A stretch of 6,661 nucleotides of DNA from an uncultured beta proteobacterium (GTDB lineage: Bacteria > Pseudomonadota > Gammaproteobacteria > Burkholderiales > Burkholderiaceae), in assembly GCA_903843315.1 (NCBI GenBank), contig CAIMPQ010000040.1, positions 1-6,661 on the forward strand. Direction: 5' to 3'. Below, in pieces: positions 1-3,956 of this stretch. The translations under genes were made by a program, and so were the position numbers. The notes under the pieces were generated by a model, which had not been told where the DNA came from, made no database searches, and was given only the letters and a program-made list of their open reading frames with translations. How positions within the stretch are numbered: the stretch's first letter is position 1; each line of letters starts with the position of its first letter.

Positions 1-336
1 CCCACCCAATATTCCCAAAAGATTGCCTATATCACTGGGGGTGTTGGACAGGAGGAAACAATTGCGATCCTTGCAGAAGCAAAACAATGGCCGCTACTCT
101 TGGAGCTATCGCAGTTGGCAGATGGAAGAGGGGTCTGGATCTTCGGAGCTAATGTCAAAATCAGTAATACTCAGAAGCAAGTTATTTTTGATGCCCAGGC
201 AGATGGGCCTTATATGCTGGTGAATTTAGATGCAGGTGATTACTTCATTGCTGCCACCTATGAGGGTACCGAGCAAAAGAGGGTGATTAGTATTAAAACA
301 GGATCCCCACTAAAGACTTCCATCTTCTGGAAATAA
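1..336 (+). CDS. Carboxypeptidase-regulatory-like domain protein, 3' part only
   Basis: The reading frame is open from the first base to a TAA at 334-336, giving the last 111 residues; the start lies outside the window. The visible part begins with YITGGVGQEE (fragment residues 10-19), a stretch I associate with small exported Burkholderiales proteins of unknown function. After it come alternating beta-strand-like segments: GVWIFGANVKIS (45-56), VIFDAQADGPYML (61-73), LDAGDYFIAATYEG (76-89) and KRVISIK (93-99). The pattern of a modifiable strand, then GPY, then (L)xAGxY, then xAxYEG is typical of transthyretin/carboxypeptidase-regulatory-like folds, which are small beta-sandwiches often found in periplasmic or outer-membrane proteins. 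No catalytic residues are evident, so it is more likely a structural or binding domain than an enzyme. Periplasmic location is assumed, because any signal peptide would lie upstream. No convincing terminator follows the stop codon. Confidence 0.8.
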   Translation, partial: PTQYSQKIAYITGGVGQEETIAILAEAKQWPLLLELSQLADGRGVWIFGANVKISNTQKQVIFDAQADGPYMLVNLDAGDYFIAATYEGTEQKRVISIKTGSPLKTSIFWK

Positions 337-368
337 TGCCTTTCTTTGGATTGTTTGATTAAACTGCG

Positions 369-397
369 TTGTCAGAATTGATGCAGTGCCATATAAA
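369..397 (+). promoter_or_regulatory. Predicted sigma70-type promoter of the hydrolase/binding-protein genes
   Basis: A -35 element TTGTCA (369-374, 5 of 6 matches to TTGACA) is separated by exactly 17 bp from a -10 element TATAAA (392-397, 5 of 6 matches to TATAAT). Transcription would start near 404, leaving a leader of about 58 nt before the ATG at 462. It is the best-matching promoter I can find in the 125-bp gap after the upstream gene. This is a sequence match only. Confidence 0.6.
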
Positions 398-422
398 CCC
401 AGACTGTCTTTTTCGGCTATAG

Positions 423-460
423 TTTCCCCTATCAATATAAAAATACACTGGGAGATAGGG
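423..460 (+). promoter_or_regulatory. Leader hairpin overlapping the ribosome binding site of the MBL-fold gene
   Basis: CCCTATC (427-433) is a perfect inverted repeat of GATAGGG (454-460), with a 20-nt A-rich loop. The Shine-Dalgarno sequence GGAG (451-454) sits 7 nt before the ATG at 462, at the loop-stem junction. In an alternative pairing, TCCC (425-428) base-pairs with GGGA (450-453) and hides the Shine-Dalgarno directly. Either fold would reduce ribosome access. Whether it forms in vivo is inference. Confidence 0.4.
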
Positions 461-461
461 T

Positions 462-1319
462 ATGAAAAATAGTTCAACAACGAAATCACTAGGAATGTTT
501 TTGCTTTCAGCAGTCTTATTGTTGACTGCTGGGATAGCTCGAGCTCAAAGTCCTGCTGCAAGTGGTGTTCAAGGTAAAACTGAAGTCCTGTGGCTAGGAC
601 AAGCAGGTTTCCGGATTAAAACCCCTCAAGGAAAAATGATTCTGATTGATCCTTGGATTACTGGTGGACCTAAAACACCCCCAATGTATAAGAATGACTT
701 AGCTGCGATTGGCCCAATTGATTTGTTGTTAGTGACTCATGCCCACGTTGATCATATTGGTGACGCTCCCGCATTGGCTAAGATGAATAACACCAAGCTG
801 TATGGTCCAGCCGACATGGTGACACCATTAACAACATTGGGCATCTTACCTGCTGATTTAGGGCATCGCTTTAATAAGACTGGTCGTGTAACACCATTGC
901 CTGGTATTAAAGTGACTGCAGTGCAAGCTGAGCATTCTTCTTTATTAGTTTGGAAAAATCCTGCTACTGATAAATTAGAGTCACACCCAGCTGGCGAGCC
1001 TATGGGATACATCATCGAATTAGAGAATGGCTTCAAGATTTGGCACATGGGTGATACCGGCTTATTTAGTGATATGAAATTTATCAGTGAACATTACAAG
1101 CCTGATTTAGTAATGATTCCTATTGGTGGAAATTTCACAATGGCACCAGATGATGCTGCATTTGCTATCCGTACATGGGTCAAGCCAAAAATGGTTATTC
1201 CGATGCATTACAACTCCAATCCAATGACAAAAGGAACGTTGGCCGAGTTTCAGGAAGCCATGAAGGGAAGTAATATCAAAATCGTTCCGATGACAGAGGG
1301 TGAGACAGTTCAGTTTTAA
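462..1319 (+). CDS. Exported metallo-beta-lactamase-fold hydrolase (UPF0173/UlaG-like)
   Basis: A 285-residue protein with a Sec signal peptide: basic N-region, hydrophobic core at about 10-23, and AxA cleavage site ARA just before Q29. The mature part has the MBL-fold landmarks in order: VLWLGQAGF (42-50), LIDPW (61-65), the zinc motif THAHVDHIGD (92-101; H93, H95, D97, H98), a further histidine H158, HMGDTG (195-200; D198), and IPMHYN (246-251; H249). These residues would bind two metal ions and activate water. The family (COG2220, which includes UlaG-type lactonases and other metal-dependent hydrolases) acts on varied esters, lactones and phosphodiesters, so the substrate cannot be named. 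Export is notable, since many relatives are cytoplasmic. The stretch 160-181 between H158 and the next strand is probably a substrate-covering loop. ATG 462 is supported by GGAG at 451-454 and by the signal peptide starting there. It is probably the first gene of a unit with the two binding-protein genes downstream. Confidence 0.9.
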   Translation: MKNSSTTKSLGMFLLSAVLLLTAGIARAQSPAASGVQGKTEVLWLGQAGFRIKTPQGKMILIDPWITGGPKTPPMYKNDLAAIGPIDLLLVTHAHVDHIGDAPALAKMNNTKLYGPADMVTPLTTLGILPADLGHRFNKTGRVTPLPGIKVTAVQAEHSSLLVWKNPATDKLESHPAGEPMGYIIELENGFKIWHMGDTGLFSDMKFISEHYKPDLVMIPIGGNFTMAPDDAAFAIRTWVKPKMVIPMHYNSNPMTKGTLAEFQEAMKGSNIKIVPMTEGETVQF

Positions 1320-1350
1320 ATTACTGAAGTCATCTGTTACAAGATATCTT

Positions 1351-2094
1351 TTGAATCCCATTTCGCCCCTAGTGAGGGAGCAGCTTGCTCCTCATGGTGT
1401 TCTTTCTGCCGCAGTGTATCTTGGCAACTTTTTATTAGTCACGGGACGCTCTCCCACTGGAGAGCCTACCGGTATTGCACCGGATATTTGCCGTGCAGTT
1501 GCTGAGCGTTTAGGTGTTGAGTTAAATCTACTAGGTTGCGACACTCAGGAAGAGGTGGTTGACTCTGCTGCTAGTGAACGATGCGGCATCGCCTTGGTGG
1601 GATCGGATCCTGCGCGTGCTCAAAAAGTCACATTTACCCCAGCTTATGTTGAGTTGGAGGCAAGTTACTTAGTTCCTGCGCATTCTGCCATTCAAGAAAT
1701 ATCTCAAGTTGATCAACCCGGGATTCGGATTGCTTCATTCCATAAGAGTGCCTACGATCACTGGTTGCAACGCAACCTGAAACATGCCACTTTAGTTCAT
1801 GCAGATAGCCTCCAAGCGAGCAATGAATTATTTGTAAGAGAGAAATTGGATGCTTTAGCAGGTTTAAAAACAGGCCTCATCACTGTCTCTCAAAACATTC
1901 CGGGCTCACGTATTCTAGAGGGTCAATTTACGGGTATTCAACAAGCGATTGCCACTAAAAAATCCCATTTGGAGTCCATTGCATTTTTACGTGAATGTGT
2001 TGAAGAGTTCATTGGCGCAGGTTTAGTAGCCGCCTTAATTAAAAAATATCAGGTACAGGGTTTATCTCCCGCACCCTTGCTTAAAAAATCTTAG
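1351..2094 (+). CDS. Type II periplasmic-binding-fold (SBP_bac_3-like) protein without signal peptide
   Basis: A predicted 247-residue solute-binding-fold protein of the family that binds amino acids and related small molecules. With TTG 1351 as start, the N-terminus resembles family members that open with a short M-x-x-(I/L)-(S/T)-P...R-x-x-LAP-x-G-VL stretch. Domain features follow: GNFLLVTGR (25-33), GIAPDICRAVAERLG (41-55), a polypeptide-ligand region ARAQKVTFTPAYVELEASYL (88-107), the second-lobe start GIRIASFHKSAYD (124-136), and FVREKLDALAGL (161-172). An alternative GTG at 1300 would overlap the end of the upstream gene by 20 bp and give 264 residues. Neither start has a good Shine-Dalgarno sequence, and the extra 17 residues do not look family-like, so I prefer 1351. 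Neither form has a signal peptide, which is odd for a transporter component: it may be a cytoplasmic ligand-binding protein or a dehydratase-like derivative. No permease or ATPase gene is adjacent. The next gene starts 9 bp after its stop. Confidence 0.82.
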   Translation: MNPISPLVREQLAPHGVLSAAVYLGNFLLVTGRSPTGEPTGIAPDICRAVAERLGVELNLLGCDTQEEVVDSAASERCGIALVGSDPARAQKVTFTPAYVELEASYLVPAHSAIQEISQVDQPGIRIASFHKSAYDHWLQRNLKHATLVHADSLQASNELFVREKLDALAGLKTGLITVSQNIPGSRILEGQFTGIQQAIATKKSHLESIAFLRECVEEFIGAGLVAALIKKYQVQGLSPAPLLKKS

Positions 2095-2103
2095 AAATCG
2101 AAT

Positions 2104-3075
2104 ATGAAAAAAATTACGCTCACAATGATTTTGAGCTTGGGACTTCTGGGTCATCAGGGAGTATTTGCTCAGGCGAATAATTACCCCAATCACCAAATCA
2201 AGATCATCTCTCCATTTGCTACGGGTGGAATTGCAGATGGTTTTTCGCGGATCATTGCGCAGGGCTTAAGTGAATCTTTTGGTCAGCCTGTGATTGTTGA
2301 GAACAAGACGGGTGGCGGCGGAAATATTGGTGCCGATTTTGTTGCTAAATCGCCTGCTGATGGTTACACGCTCATCATGGGTAGTATTGGTACCCATGCA
2401 GTAAATCCCTTTCTTGTAAAGAATATGCCTTATGATCCGCTCAAGGATTTTGTGCCCGTAGTATTTGTGCTGGATGCAGAGGGCTTGCTCGCAGTGAATC
2501 CAAGCCTTCCAGTGAAAAATGTCAGTGAGCTCATCGCCTATTTGAAAGCAAATCCTGGCAAGGTGTCTTATGGCTCAGGCGGAATTGGCACTGCTAGTCA
2601 CTTAGCGGGCGAACTCTTTGTGATGACAACTAAAGTCGATATGGTCCACATTCCATATAAAGGGAATGCATTGGCAATCACCGATTTAATTGGTGGGCAA
2701 ACCCAGGTGATGTTTGCCACGATGCCAACCATTCTTCCCTATGTGAAGAGTGATAAGTTAAGAGGTCTTGCGGTAACGGGTGCAAATAGAGACCCGTCTA
2801 TGCCAGATTTGCCGAGCATCAGCGAAACACTACCTGGATTTGATGTCAAAAACTGGATTGGCTTGTTTGCTCCAGCAGGAACGCCACCAGCCGTGGTGAA
2901 GAAGTTACATGATGAAGTGAGCAAAATCATGCAGCAACCCTCAGTGCAAAAAAAGCTAGAGTCAGAAGGGGCTAAGTATTACGCTATGAGCCCTGAAGCG
3001 TTTGGGACATTCCAAAAGAAAGAATCAGTCCGTTGGGGCAAAATTATTAAGAGCGCTGGTATCAAACCAGAGTAA
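2104..3075 (+). CDS. Bug-family tripartite tricarboxylate transporter substrate-binding protein
   Basis: A 323-residue exported binding protein of the Bug (TctC) family. The signal peptide spans about residues 1-22, with VFA before Q23 (cleavage after A24 also possible). Family motifs appear in order: the ligand-loop segment SPFATGGIADGFSR (36-49; most members have PxGxxD here), VIVENKTGGGGNIGADFVAK (63-82), DGYTLIMG (86-93), SYGSGGIGTASHLAGELF (155-172), HIPYKGNALAITDLIGGQ (182-199), LRGLAVTGANRDPSMPDLPS (219-238) and FAPAGTPPAVV (255-265). Length is normal for the family. Known members bind carboxylates such as citrate, dicarboxylates, nicotinate or aromatic acids in the periplasm. The ligand cannot be told from sequence. 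TctA/TctB membrane subunits are absent here, as is common for the many orphan Bug genes of Burkholderiales. There is no clear Shine-Dalgarno before ATG 2104; the 9-bp gap after the upstream stop suggests translational coupling. Confidence 0.95.
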   Translation: MKKITLTMILSLGLLGHQGVFAQANNYPNHQIKIISPFATGGIADGFSRIIAQGLSESFGQPVIVENKTGGGGNIGADFVAKSPADGYTLIMGSIGTHAVNPFLVKNMPYDPLKDFVPVVFVLDAEGLLAVNPSLPVKNVSELIAYLKANPGKVSYGSGGIGTASHLAGELFVMTTKVDMVHIPYKGNALAITDLIGGQTQVMFATMPTILPYVKSDKLRGLAVTGANRDPSMPDLPSISETLPGFDVKNWIGLFAPAGTPPAVVKKLHDEVSKIMQQPSVQKKLESEGAKYYAMSPEAFGTFQKKESVRWGKIIKSAGIKPE

Positions 3076-3086
3076 TGTATTGAGTA

Positions 3087-3104
3087 GAGGAATAATATTT
3101 CCTC
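3087..3104 (+). terminator. Weak hairpin after the Bug-family gene
   Basis: GAGGAA (3087-3092) and TTCCTC (3099-3104) form a perfect 6-bp inverted repeat around a 6-nt loop, 11 bp after the stop codon of the binding-protein gene. TTGAG (3080-3084) could alternatively pair with CTCAA (3102-3106). No T-run follows on either strand, so it is not a classical intrinsic terminator. It may be an attenuating or 3'-protecting hairpin, or chance. Confidence 0.25.
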
Positions 3105-3125
3105 AAGCTTTCAATAAGTGGTTAA

Positions 3126-3139
3126 GATATTCGTATATC
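3126..3139. repeat. Short perfect dyad upstream of the OB-fold gene
   Basis: GATAT and ATATC form a perfect 5-bp inverted repeat around TCGT, ending 26 bp before the ATG at 3166. It lies where an operator or leader hairpin could sit, but it is short and AT-rich. No named regulator is suggested. Confidence 0.2.
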
Positions 3140-3165
3140 CAATCACAAATGAAGCGCTCAATACG

Positions 3166-3621
3166 ATGAAAACACTTTTAATCGCAGCATTATTTGGATT
3201 AGCTGGCTTGACCTATGCCGCTGATTCAGTTCCAGTAAACCCTCACGGAAGTTCTCCGCATGGATCTGCTATGAGTGTGGCAGACCTCGGAGATATCAAT
3301 GTCAGTAAGGCTTCTGGCCAAAATGCTTACACTGTTGCGGAGATTATTGGTCAGTCTGCGAACCTGAAGGATAAGCAGGTAGTAGTGCGAGGTAAAGTGG
3401 TTAAATTTAGCCCAGGCATTATGGATAAAAACTGGATTCATTTGCGGGATGGATCTGGTAACGCAGCTAACAAAAACAATGACATCGTAATCACAACCAA
3501 GGATGAGACTAAAGTAGGAGCAGTTGTGACGATTAGGGGTGTAGTTCGCACAAACAAGGATTTCGGTCACGGCTATAACTATGATGTAATCATAGAGGAT
3601 GCTAAAGTTAGCACCCAGTAA
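3166..3621 (+). CDS. Small exported OB-fold protein (NrfJ-like family)
   Basis: A 151-residue protein with a clear signal peptide (residues 1-18, cleavage after TYA before A19). I chose ATG 3166 rather than the in-frame GTG at 3118 because the signal peptide begins exactly there and the 16 upstream residues would bury it. The mature N-terminus has a short His/Gly/Ser stretch, NPHGSSPHGSAM (25-36). It is followed by an OB-fold-like all-beta domain: YTVAEIIGQSANLKDKQV (55-72), VRGKVVKFSPGIMDKNWIHL (74-93), DGSGN (95-99), DIVITTK (106-112), VGAVVTIRGVV (117-127), DFGHGYNYDVIIEDAKV (132-148). The pattern VRGKVVK...GIM..NWIHL.DG.G...N.D..VTT matches small exported OB-fold proteins sometimes annotated NrfJ-like or nucleic-acid-binding. 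I recognise the fold better than the function. A periplasmic location makes nucleic-acid binding doubtful, and a small ligand or metal may be bound by the His-containing stretch. The Shine-Dalgarno is poor. The gene ends 2 bp from the converging minus-strand gene. Confidence 0.85.
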   Translation: MKTLLIAALFGLAGLTYAADSVPVNPHGSSPHGSAMSVADLGDINVSKASGQNAYTVAEIIGQSANLKDKQVVVRGKVVKFSPGIMDKNWIHLRDGSGNAANKNNDIVITTKDETKVGAVVTIRGVVRTNKDFGHGYNYDVIIEDAKVSTQ

Positions 3622-3646
3622 GTTTAGGCCCTATCACCAAACTTGC
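3618..3646. other. Hairpin spanning both stop codons of the converging genes
   Basis: GTAAGTTT (3618-3625) can pair with AAACTTGC (3639-3646), with one G-T wobble. GG (3627-3628) pairing with CC (3637-3638) extends the stem past a bulged A, leaving an 8-nt loop. The structure covers the TAA (3619-3621) of the OB-fold gene and the stop (3626-3624) of the cysteine-rich gene. It is placed to be a shared bidirectional 3'-end structure, but neither strand has a T-run. Confidence 0.3.
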
Positions 3647-3824
3647 AGGTCGGATTTGAAGGGCTGTAACTTTCGTTTTCTCGAGCACCTAATTTTTCTT
3701 TAGCAAAGCAGTTTTCCAAAGGGCAGGCATCATCATCAAAACACCCATGAATGGATATGCAATTTCCTTCGGTGATATCTATCCGCACTTCAGCATTGAC
3801 ACGAGGGCAAACCATTGTTTTCAT
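3624..3824 (-). CDS. Small cysteine-rich protein of unknown function
   Basis: A 66-residue protein that I do not recognise. The start ATG (3824-3822) is chosen because a near-ideal Shine-Dalgarno lies 6 nt upstream; the open frame continues farther upstream to 3968, but that extension has no ribosome binding site and crosses the predicted promoter. Six cysteines (C6, C22, C28, C34, C39, C60) and H26 are present. C22, C28, C34 and C39 are regularly spaced (CX5C, CX5C, CX4C) within a compact segment ending ACPLENCF. There is no signal peptide or membrane segment, so the protein should be cytoplasmic and its cysteines reduced. A metal or iron-sulphur site is plausible but does not match a motif I can name. 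The strong Shine-Dalgarno, a matching promoter and an FNR-type box upstream all favour a real gene. It is divergent from the histidine kinase gene and converges on the OB-fold gene. Frequent acidic residues argue against DNA binding. Confidence 0.75.
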   Translation of the reverse strand: MKTMVCPRVNAEVRIDITEGNCISIHGCFDDDACPLENCFAKEKLGARENESYSPSNPTCKFGDRA

Positions 3825-3830
3825 ATAAGT

Positions 3831-3836
3831 CTCCTT
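3831..3836 (-). promoter_or_regulatory. Strong ribosome binding site of the cysteine-rich gene
   Basis: On the minus strand the sequence reads AAAGGAG, then ACTTAT, then ATG. AAGGAG matches the canonical Shine-Dalgarno exactly and lies 6 nt before the start. It is the best site in the window and decides the start at 3824 over the longer open frame. Confidence 0.8.
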
Positions 3837-3855
3837 TAGCGCTCCAATTTTGGTC

Positions 3856-3883
3856 AGTATATTCTGCTGAAAATAGCTTGCAA
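3856..3883 (-). promoter_or_regulatory. Predicted promoter of the cysteine-rich gene
   Basis: On the minus strand, TTGCAA (3883-3878, 4 of 6 to TTGACA) is followed after 16 bp by TATACT (3861-3856, 5 of 6 to TATAAT). Transcription would start near 3849, about 25 nt before the ATG at 3824 and upstream of its Shine-Dalgarno. The FNR-type box is then centred about 70 bp upstream of the start, a position typical of class I FNR activation. Confidence 0.45.
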
Positions 3884-3906
3884 TAGGTGTTGGTAAGATA
3901 GCTTGC
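3870..3906. repeat. 12-bp direct repeat, 25-bp period, in the divergent control region
   Basis: AAAATAGCTTGC (3870-3881) recurs as AAGATAGCTTGC (3895-3906), 11 of 12 identical, with start points 25 bp apart. The first copy overlaps the -35 element of the minus-strand promoter, and the second lies between it and the FNR-type box. Paired direct repeats in such a place often bind a regulator; the protein is unknown. Confidence 0.4.
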
Positions 3907-3912
3907 CGTTTC

Positions 3913-3926
3913 TTGATATGGATCAA
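3913..3926. promoter_or_regulatory. Perfect FNR/Anr-type binding site
   Basis: TTGATATGGATCAA matches the consensus TTGAT-N4-ATCAA in all ten specified positions. Its centre, 3919.5, lies 37 bp before the kinase ATG and about 70 bp upstream of the predicted start of the minus-strand transcript. FNR-type proteins are oxygen-sensing regulators of the CRP family. Class I activation of the cysteine-rich gene fits the spacing. For the kinase, a class II start at -41.5 would fall at about 3961, inside the gene, so repression is more likely there: the first half-site overlaps a possible -35, TTGATA (3913-3918), with a weak -10, AATCAT (3935-3940). Confidence 0.65.
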
Positions 3927-3956
3927 ACAGCTCCAATCATGAGGTAATATCAAAAT

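Noticed and set aside
752..1048. 98-codon minus-strand open frame within the hydrolase gene
   Set aside because: It is antisense to the zinc-binding region of a well-supported gene and has no domain or ribosome binding site.
1715..1724. GTTGATCAAC palindrome inside the solute-binding-fold gene, resembling an FNR half-site pair
   Set aside because: It lacks the 4-bp spacer needed for an FNR-type site and lies within coding sequence.
3118..3165. GTG start for the OB-fold gene
   Set aside because: It would place 16 residues ahead of a complete signal peptide; ATG 3166 begins exactly at that peptide.
3149..3169. Six-codon reading frame (MKRSIR) whose TGA overlaps the OB-fold ATG
   Set aside because: It could be a coupling leader, but it has no Shine-Dalgarno and such a short overlap is easily chance.
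3226..3570. 114-codon minus-strand open frame opposite the OB-fold gene
   Set aside because: The plus-strand gene has a signal peptide and a recognisable fold; the antisense product has no domain pattern.
3841..3937. 8-bp direct repeat GCTCCAAT at 3841-3848 and 3930-3937
   Set aside because: It is short, 89 bp apart and does not fit any promoter geometry; weaker than the 12-bp repeat in the same gap.
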